Origin: Moniliella sp. 'wahieum' | Taxonomy: Eukaryota; Basidiomycota; Moniliellomycetes; Moniliellales; Moniliellaceae | NCBI GenBank assembly: GCA_003971905.1 | Contig: RSEE01000044.1 | Location: 124,001 to 188,000 of the forward strand | Length of the DNA stretch: 64,000 bases | Direction: 5' to 3' | In this document: one piece after another, positions 1 through 17,057 of the stretch | Layout: the number at the start of each line of letters is the position of its first letter | Position numbering within the stretch: the stretch's first letter is position 1 | Notes under the pieces: generated by a model | Databases searched by the model: none | What the model saw: the letters and a program-made list of their open reading frames with translations, nothing else | What the model was told of the DNA's origin: nothing | Program-made: the position numbers and the translations under genes

Positions 1-689
1 CGAGGATGCAGTGGCCTAGGAGCGGAAGGTGGAACACCTACTGTCCTTCTAGAAACCGCTTGGTCTACGATCGTTTAAGGGGGCCTTGTATACCCCACAA
101 GGGCCTCTGAGACCTACTGTATCCTAATGAATCATGCAAACCATGGAACATGCAGTCTATATGCCGTATTGAAGAGAATTCCGACCGCCTCAACGCAAGA
201 GAACTTATTTCTATGACATGCCACATGTGGGAGAAGAGGGGAGAGGGATCAAGTCGATCAACGGCGTAAGATGATGCATCACGTAGATTTACCCAAAGAG
301 CCAGAGCGTGGCGAATGAACAAGGGGTGTATATAGCGGCCCTCTCGATTTCGGGCATCGCAAGCACCGACGCAAGCTGACCACCCCGAAGTACAGGCAGC
401 AGGTGCAACAGATCGTGGAATTAAGGCCCCAGATTTGGCAGCAGAACGAAACGGGAATAATGAGGGTGGACCGAGAAGGGGTAGGGGAGTAGGGAGTAGG
501 GGAGTAGGTATGCACGAACGGTGAAATACAAAAAGGAGAGAGATTAGAAGGAGACAGGGAGGGGGGGGGGGGCAACCTAAAATGGTTGTTCAATCTCCTC
601 GTAAGGGGGAGGCAACTCGCCGTGCTCAACAAGTGGCGACATGGGCAAGCTGGCAGAGCGAACGGAGTGAGGGTGTCGACGGAGACCCT
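1..689. other. no gene seen
   Basis: No supported coding region. It contains a G-homopolymer near 560-572 and short GGGGAGTA repeats near 480-508. Confidence 0.5.
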
Positions 690-1725
690 TCATCCCGCTG
701 TTCTGCGGGTCCAGGGAGGGGCGGGTGGGCGTGTCGGGCGTAGAGGAGCGGCGGGGAACAAGGCCGAAGCGCGCGAGCAGACTCGGCTCGGGCTTTGGGG
801 GGAAGACGCCAGTGCTCCCGAGACAGAAGCAACGCTGGTTCCTGGACTTGTAGTTGGACTCAGTGCATGCGTGTCGGGGGAGAGTGAAATCGACAGCCGA
901 GACGACGAGGCAGGATCCAGCGTCAAGGGCGAGGAACCAGCGACAGAGGGACGGGGGGAGCGAGTAAAGGAGAAGCTGGGCCTTGAGGAAGTGCGGATGG
1001 CCCGTGGGCCAACCTGGGCTTCTGACCCGACGGATTCTTGCTGGGAATCAATGGAGGCACGTAGATTGGGGTTGGAAGTGGCGAAGGCGAAGGCCGACGC
1101 GGAGGGACATGACGCGCAAACCCACCCCACTCACTCCACTCGTGGGCGGAAGCAGAGGCAGCAACCGAGGTAGATGCCTGCTCTCGAGGCGGGTCGTGGT
1201 AGTTCAGCACATTAACAGAGTGCATGATCCACATTTCTGACAACTCCTCCCTGTTCTCTGCCAGGTCAGGATGAAGCGCGGCATGGCGAAAGAGAGCGTG
1301 CTGTTCTCGCCGTTCCCGTTGTGCGGCTCGACTGGATTGATCTCGAGGAGGGGGATTGCCCGCCCGGGAGCGCTCGGCGCGAGTGGGTGGTAAAGTGTCA
1401 CGCCCAGTCGACCCAGTGGATTGATCGCGGTGGGGACGAGGGCGGGGACGAGACTGAGGGTGTGCGCTTCGAGTGGTGGAGGCCGTGGGGGGGCATTCAC
1501 ATATTCGTCGGACGTGGGCGGGGCAGTGTTGGGCGTCTCAACAGGGGCGGTGGCGACCAGCGCATCGGCCGAAACGCGGCGGAGCTTGAGACTGGGAACG
1601 AATTTACGGGCCATTACTTTGCGCATGCGCCGCCTCTGGTCAGGGGGTGACGCTGGGGGGCACTCGGCGTGCTTGAGAGCAGGGGCCGAAGGGGCGCGGG
1701 CGTGGGCGTGCTGCGGCTGGGGCAT
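690..1725 (-). CDS. hypothetical Ser/Pro-rich protein (weak)
   Basis: Not recognised. Two minus-strand blocks look protein-like: about 1725-1260, with a basic stretch RRRMRKVMARKFVPSLKLRR followed by a Pro-rich tail, and about 1130-690, rich in Ser/Pro/Thr. They lie in different frames, so an intron or an indel must sit near 1130-1260; a donor-like GT at about 1220 with a branch-like CTGAAC is possible but not decisive. The ATG at 1725 is chosen because upstream sequence turns into low-complexity Ala/Arg. The opposite strand is also open here, as is common in GC-rich fungal DNA, so the strand choice rests only on composition. It could be noncoding. Confidence 0.28.
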
Positions 1726-4210
1726 GCTGGGCAGGATGGACAAATGGTCCCGATAGGATGGGCAGGGCTGGGAGGAGAAGGAGAAGGAGGAGATGCGAGA
1801 GGTGTTGATGGTGGTCGACCAGACCGGTGGGCGTCGGGCAGAAGTAGACAATGGAATGGAAGGACGCGCCAAAGGAGGCTGGAGCAGCACGGCGTGCGGC
1901 GGGTACTGGCGCCATGCCGCAGAGGGGCGGGGCAGCAGCGGGGACCAGCCATCGACTGTGCGTCCCGGCCGAGCGCGAGCTGCTGCTGCCGTGGCGGCGC
2001 GGCGGCGCAGCAGTGGGGTCTGCGGCGTGCTGCCCAGTGTTTCGCGACGCGTGACTGACGTCACCGTGCAAGTGACATGCGACACGTGAGTCTCACGGCT
2101 GAGCTGGTGCAGCCACGCTGGGGTTCACACGCATGTCACACGCCAGTGCCTCAGTGTCCTGCTCGGTATCAGCACTCTGGTACTCGCACGCAACCTTCAA
2201 AGCTCTGCGCCTCAGCGCGGCCAACAAGCGCCGCCAGAGAACGCCACCGACTGTGTCCTTACTTGCTTCCAAAATCCAAGTGCAATCATTTGTGACCGGT
2301 GACGTGCATGACAGGGCATGGCACACAGAAACTCCCTCACCAAATGCACCCATGCCTGTGAATGTGACGCAGACAGCTCTTGCATGCTGGGACGGCCTGA
2401 GGCCTTTGACATTGAGAAGATCGATGACCTCGTGGCAACCAAGGGCAGCCACCGACCGTCGGCCACCTCCCACGGCTGCAAGTGCAAGAAAAGGCCAAGC
2501 CCCACAGCCCAAACGAGTATATACCACACGCAAGACGCCGGCGCAATCGGGGAAGCACTTAAGCACCCGAGCACAGAGACCCCTGGTCGGCCCAGCGCCA
2601 GTGTACACGGCGTATCACTCAAACATCGGGCGGTGATTCCGGCGTATATTAGTGATCGATGATCAATCGGTTATTTATCGCGGTAATCGAAAGCGCTAAT
2701 CTAATCGCAATCGAAATAATAACAACAGCAGAATCGAGCTCAAGCGTGGGCGAGAGCATCCGATGCCTGGGCATGAGCGGCAGCTTGTCGCTTCCAAAGC
2801 CTCCGCTGAGCCTCCGCAAATGGCCTGATCGCCTTAAAAGCCCCTTAGGCCCTTAGGCCTTACTGCTTAGAGCTTCAAGCTTCAAGTAGTGACGTTTGTG
2901 ACCAGTATTGTCACTATTTGTTCAGCCAACGGGTGTCACGCATGTCAAATGTCAGCGGTCGCTTGGCAGGGAACATCCGTTTTGTGGCATGGACCCTTGT
3001 GACCTGGCGCCCCGGGGCCACGCTAGTGCCAGGCCACGCGCCACACTAAGCGCCACCCGAACGCCACGCGAGTGTCACACGTCACGCGCCGCCACGTTCG
3101 CCATTGCAGGGAAGGGGGAGCGTACTGGGGGTTGCCTATCTACGTTCTACGTTCTACGACGTTGGTGTGCTTCCTCCAACGTTGCAACAGATAGTTGCTA
3201 GCGCGATTCGTCGGACATTGGTTGCTGTCGCACCGCCGTGTTAGAGGAGAGCCGTGCAGCAGAACCTTCCCAGCATCCAGGAGGCGCTTGGAGCTTGATT
3301 TTTTCATCACGCGTCGCCTTTCTCCGCTCCCGTTCGCTTTACCGCGTTATCGACGTCACGCGTCACGCGTCATACGTCATCGCGCGTCTTCTGTAGCAAG
3401 ATTCTGCAAGACCAGGCAAGATGCCTCGCACAAAGTCTTTTCCTGGCCTTTCCCAGCTCCTGGAAGAAGCTCCAGAGGTTCCCACCTGTTCCCTCAGGCC
3501 TCATCGCTTCAAATGTCAGAGAGCTTCAAGCCCAGGGGCCCAACGGTGCAGTGTTCAGTAGTACGTTTATCGATGAGGCCTCCTGGGCCTGATCTTTTGA
3601 AAGCGGCGATTACTCCGTCCGAGCAGCCTACGTTGCGACTTGCAACCATTACTAGCTCATTACTAGTTACCAGTTACCTAGTTACTAGCTTTACTGGTTC
3701 TCCCGGTTAGTTCCAGGTCGCACGTATCCCCTCCGGCTAAACATGCACTAGTCGCACGGGAGGCCCTGTGGGGACGCCGGACGGACCGCGGACGAGCAGC
3801 ACGAAGAGCAACCCAGAGCAACCCATTAGGCCTAGGCCTCTCGCCCTGAGGCAGTCTCTGCTATCATGCGTTTCATGCTCATCCAATACCATCTACACCC
3901 TCCCCGCCCCGATGCCCTGCTCGGCGATGTCCATAGCATGCGCGGGGCCATGCGTGCCAGTATCGAGCTTCGTAACGTGGGGCTAGCTTCATCAAAATTT
4001 CGTATCCCGACCGAAAGAACCCTCGGGCCGGTTTGCATGCACGATGCACCTGTGGCCGGACTACTCACCCGCACCGCTCATCTCTACAGCGCTCGCATTG
4101 CATGCCCTCAGAACCCCTCCCTGACCCACCCAACCCTCCATTATACAGAACACAATCGCATCAGTCAACAGCCCAATGACGCTTAACGGGGAAGGTCCAG
4201 TTTCACTCGG
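1726..4210. other. intergenic DNA rich in short repeats
   Basis: No convincing gene. The region holds repeated TGACRYG/GTCACGC units (about 2045-2096, 3060-3090, 3351-3382), a TCAAGCTTCAAG direct repeat near 2870-2887, and an ACTAGTTAC-type array at 3648-3698. Short open frames here overlap on both strands and show no family resemblance. Confidence 0.5.
3648..3698. repeat. TTACTAG-type short tandem array
   Basis: The unit TTACTAG(C/T) recurs about five times in 50 bases, with TTACCAG/TTACCTAG variants, and contains the palindrome ACTAGT. A similar array lies at 32448-32465. Confidence 0.7.
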
Positions 4211-8857
<4,647 letters not shown>

Positions 8858-10060
8858 GGCGGGCGCAAGTGTGGCGGTGTGCATGCAGCCCAGTGCGCCC
8901 AGTCGGTGTAGGTGCGCAGCTCGCCACCCGGCCGCCGTCTGGGCCTGCATCCGATCCGATCCCGCCGCCCCGCCCCGGCGCGCCCCCACACTGGCGCCGT
9001 GCACGCCTCCCTTACGTCAGCCCGCCCGCCGCTCGCCTGGCTGGCCCAGGGCTGGGTGCGGCGGCCAGCAACAGCTGGCGCGCATCCAGCCGCCCGGATG
9101 CCGCGTTCGTCCCTCATCTCGGCCTGTGCAGCAGTTGTGGTGGTGGTGGTGGCAGTAGTGGCAGTGGTGGCAGCAGCAGCAGTGACTAGCGGGTGATGCG
9201 TGGTTGTGGCCGTGGCCATCTAACCGTGCGTTCCTCGTCGGGCCGCGCCTGACGATAGCGTCCGCGGCACTAGCCCGCAGGCCAGCACAGAGCCAGTACG
9301 CGCTCCGCGCCCACTGTCCCGGCCCCCGCGCACAAGCCCACTCCCCATCACATACTGGTCCTGTGCTGGCCGGCCTCTTGACCCGCCTCTTGACACGCCT
9401 TGCGCACAGTGGGCTAGTGCGCGCATCACGCATCACCCCATGTGGGCGCCCCAGCCGTCGCAACGCGTAACCAAAGGTACCAATCCGCTGGCTGGCCAAG
9501 CCTGCACAAACCCCACCTGCTCGATGATTCATGAGCGCTCGCAACGCGAAACTGCGTAACCGGTAACCTTCCTTATCCGTTCCCGCCCCGCCCCACCCAC
9601 CAGACACCCGCCGATCCTCGCTGCGCATGTCAGCTGATACACTCATGCCCCCTGTCTCCAACAATTCGCCGACGCAGCCGTCATCGCGCGTATCCCATCC
9701 CATCCTTCCGAGTCGGGGTTTCTTCTGTCAACATGTCAACAATCATCGATCACAGCACTCAATAACTCAGTGCTGAATACCGCCTTCTCCGTATTGAGTC
9801 CAAAACCCTGTGACGCTCTGAGCCTCAGCGGCTCAGCACAGCACTGCGGCCCAGGCGCTTAGCCTGATTAATGATTCAACCTTGGTCTTGACTGCTTGAA
9901 AAGCTTGACCTCTCAGACTATCTCACGCGCATGGAAGGAGTCATTGACGCTTGCGTTTTGTTGCCGCCTACTCGCCTTAAAACTAGTAGTTAACTGTATG
10001 TGTTGACTGAACCGCAGGGCATCCCATAAGAGTGCTAGAGTGCGACTTGGGAGCACTCGC
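8858..10060. other. intergenic or 5' region of SNF2-family gene
   Basis: GC-rich to about 9.6 kb, with a TGG/CAG trinucleotide tract at 9131-9185. It then becomes less GC-rich, with GCCTCAGCGGCTCAGC-type repeats near 9820. An upstream start or noncoding exon of the SNF2-family gene could lie at 9017-9219. No separate gene seen. Confidence 0.45.
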
Positions 10061-10091
10061 GATCCTATGGATCAGCTGCAAAGCAGCCTTC

Positions 10092-10143
10092 AGACAAGGC
10101 GTGAAGGCAAAGTGGTGAGCCACAAGTCTTCAAGCAACGTCTG
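10092..10143 (+). repeat. direct repeat, copy A
   Basis: About 52 nt beginning AGACAAGGCGTGAAGGCAAA. It is repeated almost exactly at 10190-10242 with two one-base length differences. Confidence 0.85.
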
Positions 10144-10189
10144 ATTGTGAGGAGCAACAGGTCAAGAAAGGAAGCAGAGGCGTACCTTA

Positions 10190-10242
10190 GACAAGGCGTG
10201 AAGGCAAAGTGGTGAGCCACAGTCTTCAAGCAAACGTCTGAA
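10190..10242 (+). repeat. direct repeat, copy B
   Basis: Second copy of the 10092-10143 unit, 46 bp downstream of the first. It differs by loss of one A (CACAG versus CACAAG) and gain of one A (CAAACG versus CAACG). Confidence 0.85.
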
Positions 10243-12982
10243 GGGAAGGAGAAGGAGAGAGAGAAGGGAGATGGAGCGAGCAGGGCGTGCGCGGCCTGCG
10301 AGCGGAACGCTTCCGCTCGGCTAGGCGAGCGTCACCGATCCATTGAGGGCGCGCAGGAGAACCCTAGCAGTACCCTCTAACAAAGAGCGCTTTTTGTCGC
10401 CACTTGATCTCATTGCATCCCCCCTTTCTCGACCCCCTCCCCCGTCCATGGCAATAGTTAGACGCTAACTGGGTTGGCATGTTGGTGACAGTTGAGGGGT
10501 CATTCTAGTATATAGCTCTCATTTCTGTCATCGTTGGCTGATCTCTCTCCCATTCCGATTTCTTCGTGCCGGGCGTCTTGCTCTTTCCCTTTCTTCCATT
10601 CGCGGGTCTACTCTTACTTCTTCTCCACGAATGATTGCTACATCCCTTGGCCTATTAGTCCCGATTCTGATTCTGGTTCTCTCGCCTTAACCCCGACTGT
10701 GACATTGTCGTTCGTGGGGAAAAAGCACGACTGTGACACTCTCCTCCACAGTGTCGATTTTTGGACACTGTGGAAAGAATTACTTAATACTTAAGAAGAG
10801 TCTCTCTCCTGGAGATGGTTCACACTCTTCAGATGTCCACCACTCTTATTCGTATGCGCGTGGGCTAATACCTCTCGGATATATGGAAACGAATGGTGTG
10901 GGCGCAGAGAGAGGGTCCTGACCAACTGGCGGATTCCCTGCTTTCATAATCGGGTTTGGCGCCAACAACAAGCGACACACGTCGGGTGAGGAGGTCGGTT
11001 TAGGCGCTGCGTTTCTTTATCCCAGTCTTTAGCAAGGTTCATATGAAAGGAGCTTTCTCTTGAGCGTCGAGATGCAGACGATGTGGCACACTAACGTTCA
11101 ACAAACGCATAATTATATGCTCTTTGTTCAACGTTCATCACGCAAAACACACAATAACCCACCGCACATATAGAAGGTGTAACATCTTTCCCCCCTTCTT
11201 TAAGAAAGGTGGACTATATATATACTTACTGCACACAGGGTAATATACCAGAGGTTTTCAAGGCGATTGCAAGCCCGGAGCGCATACATGAACGGAAACG
11301 GTATGTGCATGATCGATCATCATCACTAGTCACTCAGACCATACAAGACGGGGTGACGCCGGTGATGCACGCCCTGTGTGTGAAAGTCCGCCGGCTTCAA
11401 GAAAATAAAAGCGACAGAACACAGCATAACCTTCTTCCTTAGTTCATTGAGCATTTGTCTCCTCCTCAACCCTACTCCTTTTGCAATCCATTCGTCCCCA
11501 ATCGTCCCTAGCACTCCGAAAGCGTTGTCCACCTACATTTCTGTTGTTGGCTCAATGTATCTCTTCCACATGTTGTTTTGACCCATCACCGGTCCGGGTA
11601 CAGCAGCCACAGTATCTGTATATAGTGTTGTGTTACATGTACCGGCGACGGCGGGGTGGCCGAGCCCCTCCGAGCTCATCCTTTCCCTTTGTCTCTTGCC
11701 TGGGTTAAGTCCACATCAAGGCTAGGCTGGCTTGTCTGAACGTTGAAAAACCATGCGCTCCGTTGTGTTCAAACAGAGCATGTTCCCATCGTATGCAAAA
11801 CTAAATAGGATCAAGTCTCTTTCGTACCTCGAGAGGTGGTCTGTGCGTGAGCTTCTGTGTCCGTGATGTTATCATTTTCTTGTCTACACGTTTTTTCCTT
11901 TCGTCTTTCGTCGTTTTGTACAGTATCCTTTCCAATCCATCCTTGACCGACCAGGCAAACTCCCGTGTTACTCCTAGCTCTCATCACCGTGTATATAATC
12001 CCGAGAGCATGAACACTACTGAGAGCGAGAGCCCAGACAGAGCATTGTTTGGCTTATTGTGGTACTGCAATGCAGTTGACTTGATGATATGAGCTTCAAG
12101 TGTCAACGTCTCACATAAGGCGAGAGGGAGAGAGACTATGTGTGCAGACACGATGGGCTATATATCAATGGGGACGGATTGAGCTGTGTTGAACTACGTC
12201 GTTCAAGTGCATGAACTTTAACGTGTTCAACGTCCATCCTGTTTGCCAAGCAATATGGAGGGGCACGGCTATGCGGAAAATGAGATGATGAGAACGAGGG
12301 GTCTGGGGCATGCAGAAAGCTAGGGGTGCGGGCTGGTGCGGGCGAGCGGCGCTTGAAGCCTGAGCTTGAGCGCGGTGGCCTACGAGAACAGGTACGCTGC
12401 GGAGATGCATATAGTGGCAAGGGCACAGCGGCTGCCAGGCACCAACCTGGACACTGCCCCCCTGCAGCTGGTCCAAGCGACAGGTGGCGCAGCGCCTGCA
12501 GCCACGGCGATAGAGCACCGGAGCTCGCGGGCGGAGGCAGGGGGGCAGTGCGCAGCCAGGCCAAAGTGGAGCATCCGCACATGAGCCACGCTCTGCCCAC
12601 GGGACCCTGGCCAACGCAGCAGCACCAGGCTGCACCAGCCAGCACCAGCCAGCACCAACGCCTACTCGACAGCAAGCGAGTAGCCACCAGCGCCGTCCCG
12701 CAGCTCGGCCCTGCTCTGTCTCCCCTGGCCTGAGGCATGATGCCTGCCTGATACGCCTGATACGCCTTATAGTCTGCCAGCCCACCGTGCACCCCAGACG
12801 CCTACCGCCTAACGCCTACTGTCTGGCGCCTGACTGCCTCACCGATGATCATCATTGCCCCCCCCACCACCCATACCAACCCTACTGCGCCCCTTCTTTT
12901 CGTGCCCTCCACCACCACATTGCTCCCCTCGCCTACCCCCCCCCCCCCATCCCATCATGTCGCGCTCCCGAGAGATTCGGCC
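10243..12982. other. gene-poor, partly AT-rich region
   Basis: Base composition drops visibly toward AT between about 10.4 and 12.1 kb, unlike the flanking coding DNA. There are TATA-like runs at 10508, 11214 and 12155, several AACGTTCAAC motifs (11093, 11125, 12215), and no convincing open frame. 12.3-12.95 kb is GC-rich again with CCAGCACCAG repeats near 12630-12660 and a C-homopolymer at about 12936-12950, just upstream of the septin gene. A decayed mobile element is possible but no coding remnant was recognised. Confidence 0.45.
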
Positions 12983-14984
12983 ATGACCAAGGCGCGCTCC
13001 CTCTTCCGCCCCCGCTCCCGCTCTCGCTCCCAGTCCCGTCCGGCAGCATTAGCACCGCCGACGTCTCCCCCCCCAGCTCCACTCCTGCCAGCCACGAGCA
13101 GCCGTCCACGGCGCTTCCAGGCTCCCTTCCCTCAAGCTCTCTCTCCCATTTGGCACTGGCAGCGGCCTTTTCAATGGCGGTGTTGCGGGCAACCATCAGC
13201 CTGGGCCCCCCTCGCCTCAGCCCGCAAGTCGGGCCCCCACAACAGCGCATGGCAGTATCCCCCCCCGAACCTCTTCTCCTTGCCGTTCGACTCTGGCAGT
13301 ATCAAAGGCAACGGTTTTCCATCCATGGCGCATTTACCTCTCTGCTCCTTCGTCGACACCAGCACCAACGGAATTGACCTTGCTTCCTCAATGGCCACCA
13401 GCCAGCTCATCCGCCACGGATGTACGTCGCACAGCACCCCCCTCGGCCACACGCTCCCACCCTCCCATTTCATCCTCGGCATTTCTTGCTCAAAGCAATC
13501 CTTCTGCCATGGATGCGGGGCGTAAGGTGATCCGCCGCAAGTTCAAGGCCCCCACAGTGCTCAACTTTGTCTTGGGCCGGGGCCAAAGGCTCGGGAAAGT
13601 CCACGTTTTGCCAGACGTTCCTCGAGACGTGCGACTTATCGCTGTGTGACGAGTCGGTTAAACGGGGTGCGTCTTGTCATTCAGATCCTTCCCGCAGGTT
13701 GAATATGCGTGAAATCAGAGAGCTGACTTGCATTTCTTCCTCGTGCAGATGTTGCCGCTTTTGTGTCCACGGTCAACACCCCTCTAGTTGGAAAGGCGCG
13801 TCGGGCTCGCGAAGCCCAAAGTCAGAAACCCATGACACTCTCCGGGATTGAGATCAAGGCCGGAGACAGCCTTGAGGACTTGGACGGGGTTCTACAAAGC
13901 CATTTGGACCTCCAAGTTCAAGCCCAGGCGGACCGTACTTTACGGACAAACGCCTCAGGTGGAGGCACGAGTGAGAATCGACTGCGCAAGGCATCGGATG
14001 CTCCTTCGACAACGAGTGTGCAATCTCGTCACGCCGTGGGTCCTCGCGCATTCTGCAGCTCTCGATCATTGACTGCCCGGGGTTGAGTTGCCGCGCATGT
14101 CGGGCAGCAAGATATCGGCGGCGGACGAGTTGGCCGTCGAGCTGGCCCTTCAGCCTTTGCTCGAGATTATCCAGGGCCGGTTTTCCTCCTCCCTGGGAGA
14201 AGAAGTGAAAGTTAGCCGGACTAAGCAGGAGGACAACCACATCCATGCCATTCTTTACTTTATCGATCCAAAGTCCCTCGTCCTGCTCGCCCTCCGCCCA
14301 AGACGAAGGGGAACCAAGCCGTGGTGCCCGATCCCGATGTGGGCGTGCGCCTGTGCGCCAGCGACGTCCGGGTGGTCCAGCGTCTGGCCGCAAGGGCCAA
14401 TGTGATTCCAATTCTGGCCAAGGCAGACCAATTGACGGAAGCTGAGACTGCGCGCGCACGGCAGGGAATCCGCACTTCATTTGAGGACCTGGGTCTACTC
14501 ACTCTCTTCTGAGGAAGACCCAGATGGGGAAGAGTCAGACGAGTCGGACGAGGAAGAGGACGGCCTGGGCGCTCCCTTGAAACTTAGCAAACATCATTGT
14601 CATTTTGATCCAGATCTAGAGTGGCCCTACGCATTGGTGTTGCCCGAGGCTGAGCCCCTTGTCTCCTCCATCACGAATGACCAGGACAGTGACGTTCTGC
14701 TCCGTCGATGAAGAGCAAAACGCTCCTGAATTTAGCGAGGCTACAAGTTTCCACTTCCAGCGTCGGTTCAAATGGGGCACCTAGACGTGCTCAATCAAGC
14801 GCATTGCGACTTCAGACAACTGCGTTCCAACCTGCTCTTCCATGATATCGATGTGCGTTTCATCTGTTCTTTTCTTCGATTTGACCTCGCTGACCCGCAA
14901 TCCCTCAATGTTAACATTGTGAAGGAGTTACAAGGAACGACGCAGATGTACTATGAAGAGTATCGGTCTGAGCGTCTGAAGTGA
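12983..14984 (+). CDS. septin GTPase
   Basis: Filament-forming GTPase of the cell cortex and septum. Visible features are: a basic approach segment (RKVIRRKFKAPTVLNFVL); a P-loop GAKGSGKSTF at about 13575-13610; a G3-like IIDCPGL at about 14070; DNHIHAILYFIDP (about 14235-14270); and the G4 block ANVIPILAKADQLTEAE at about 14390-14450, the AKAD septin signature. An acidic insert EESDESDEEEDG follows, then the septin-unique end FKWGHLDVLNQAHCDFRQLR and YYEEYRSERLK. Introns at 13667-13748 and 14853-14924 give good joins. Other frame changes (about 13640, 13900, 14090, 14310) look like indels. The N-terminal 180 codons are Arg/Ser/Pro-rich and not conserved, so the ATG at 12983 is uncertain; a short upstream ORF starts at 12957. 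Which septin class it belongs to is not resolved. Confidence 0.88.
13667..13748 (+). other. intron 1 of septin gene
   Basis: 82 nt, GTGCGT donor, CTGAC branch motif, GTGCAG acceptor. It joins ESVKRG to DVAAFVSTVNTP in frame. Confidence 0.75.
14853..14924 (+). other. last intron of septin gene
   Basis: 72 nt, GTGCGT donor, CTGAC branch motif, GAAG acceptor. It joins HDID to ELQGTTQMYYEEY, the usual septin C-terminal block. Confidence 0.75.
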
Positions 14985-15812
14985 TATCTGACTCTCCATG
15001 GATATCCCCCCTCCTTCTGTTTTCCAAGTGCCTAACAATAGAGCACCATTTGCCCGTTGGAGTTTTCTTTTTTTCGCGCGAACCTCCGACCAACACCCTC
15101 CAATTCTTTCCCTCACGCCAAAAGAGGACATGCCAGCGCTGCACGAAATGACCAAGATCTGCCATGCTGGTTCATGGCTATGCTCTTCTTTCCCTGTCTT
15201 CAAAAAACAATGCTGCGCCAGGTCTCTTTGACCCACCCGCTTCACCTCCTTCATCAAGATGCCGGATTCTGGTTACTTTTTTTTGTTCTGCGCTCCCCCT
15301 CCCCCCCCATCTCCCAAACACCACACAGTCCTCTCATCCCACTGATGCCTGTCCCTTTTTTCTAACCTTGGCCTTCACCTTCTGTCATTTCCGCCTTCTC
15401 CCTGCCATTCTCTCGTTAGAGAGAAGATCGAATGGCGATGGGCACCGTCTGGTGGGGTGGCTTGGCCGGGCGGGCGAGGCCCACCACATTGTCCTTCCTC
15501 ACCTTTGGAATCAAGCCCTCTGTACATCTCTATTGTAGGAAACCGGATCCTCGTGGCTAGGCCGCCACTGGGACGAGGGGGGCGGCACGATCTGTGCCGT
15601 GTCACATGTCAGCATGCCCCCCTCTTCTCCCTTCCTCATCGACATCTTCAATTGCTGTGGGAGTTAACTAGTTAATCGAGAATCGACCATAGACATCTTT
15701 TACCCCGCATTCCAACATTTCATTTCAGCCGGCGCAGTCTAAATTAGATAACCAGCAACACTCCTGGCTCGCTTGCAGCATCTAGCTTGGCTCCACCACA
15801 CCTCGCCTCGCC
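14985..15812. other. intergenic
   Basis: 3' region of the septin gene with pyrimidine-rich tracts. No gene seen. A GTTAACTAGTTAA palindromic motif lies at 15662-15674. Confidence 0.5.
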
Positions 15813-16707
15813 ATGCTGCGCATCTCCCTGGTCCCACCTCGGGTGGCCAAACGAGCTCATACATGGTTTTCCGTGCCAGTTCCTACGGACCCACTTCCCC
15901 CCCCCGTACAGCGGAGGAAGAGCCGGCAGGGCGCTAAGAGCCGACGGCCCCGGGCCCCGCTTGGCGCGAAAGACGTCTCCTGCGGCGGACAGATGACCAC
16001 CCGTGCGCAGGGCCTGTCTCCTGTCCAAGATGACTCTTGTTATTTGGCCGAGGGCTACTTGGACGCAAACCCTTTGTCTCGTGGACCGTCGATGGATCGT
16101 CGTTCCCTGGATGCGGCGAATTCCGTGTTGGAGGAAGAGACGCTCCTCGTTGCTCTGACAAACTTTGGGACAATCCAGACTTGGTTGCTGCCAAAGTCGG
16201 TTCACCACCCGCGAGAGTCGCGATGCAAATGAAAATCTAAGGAAATTGTCGATTGCATCTTCCCTTGGTCGTTGGATCATGTACCTCGTACCGACGTTGA
16301 TCTGACCTCAGCCTCTAGTCGCCACCGTCCTTTTCCCCTTTGTGCGCCACTACCACATTCGTTTTTGACGCTACGGCCTGAGCCCCTGGGTATCGGGAAA
16401 CCCAAAGCGTGTTTTGTCCTCTTCTGCAAAACCAGTTCCCCTTCTTGTCCTCACCCTTTTGCATTATTTTATTGTTCGCGCCGTTCGCCAAGTCATCCCA
16501 AAACATTTGTTCCTGGCCAAACTTACGACGTTGCTCATCGATGTTGTGCAGTCCCCAAGACGACTCCTGGCCACGCCATTGCCAACATTCAATCAATCAC
16601 AAGCCCATCTTCTCTTCATAACTGGAAGTGGCTACTCAATGCCCAGTACTTCATCTTTTCCCTTTCCCATTTCTACGAGTGAAACTTGCATTCCAACGCA
16701 TTGCTAA
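15813..16707 (+). CDS. hypothetical protein with basic N terminus (weak)
   Basis: Not recognised. The ATG at 15813 opens a basic, acid-poor start (MLRISLVPPRVAKRAHTWFS) that resembles a mitochondrial presequence. Protein-like blocks follow in shifting frames: about 15990-16180 (QGLSPVQDDSCYLAEGYLDA), KLWDNPDLVAAKVGSPPARV near 16165-16220, and a hydrophobic/basic block LTLLHYFIVRAVRQVIPKHL near 16450-16510. An intron is likely at about 16230-16320. The open frame on the opposite strand (15744-16280) has unbiased composition and is treated as a shadow. Gene existence is likely only at a modest level. Confidence 0.33.
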
Positions 16708-17057
16708 GGTCATTGTACAGCCTCTGGTTACGATCGGGACCGATGGCAAAGGGCACAGGTGGTACCCTCGTAAGCTGGAAGTAAAGCTGGAAGGCCCGTG
16801 GCCATAATGCACCAAATGTTCGAATTATTCGCTACGTTGGAGGGAATGTATAACTGGAGAACATAAGCCGCTGTCGCCTCGCGCTCTGACAAGGTGCACA
16901 CGCCGTTGCCCTTCCCAGCGTGGGGGGGAAGGCGACAGGGAGAAGGTCGGTCCAGGCTAGGGAGTAAAGGGGAACATGCATAGGTCTCTAAATGTCCTCT
17001 AAATGTGTGTGCATAGAATCAACGATCCCCCAGCCAGCTGGAACCACAGCAGTGGGC

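Noticed and set aside
586-1173. Plus-strand 195-codon open frame
   Set aside because: It is Arg/Gly/Glu-rich and antisense to a Ser/Pro-rich frame, as expected of a shadow in GC-rich DNA.
9977-10440. Solo LTR of a retrotransposon
   Set aside because: TGT-like start and direct repeats drew attention, but no matching end, target duplication or primer-binding site was found.
15744-16280. 178-codon minus-strand frame
   Set aside because: No biased composition or motif, and it overlaps plus-strand blocks with a presequence-like start.
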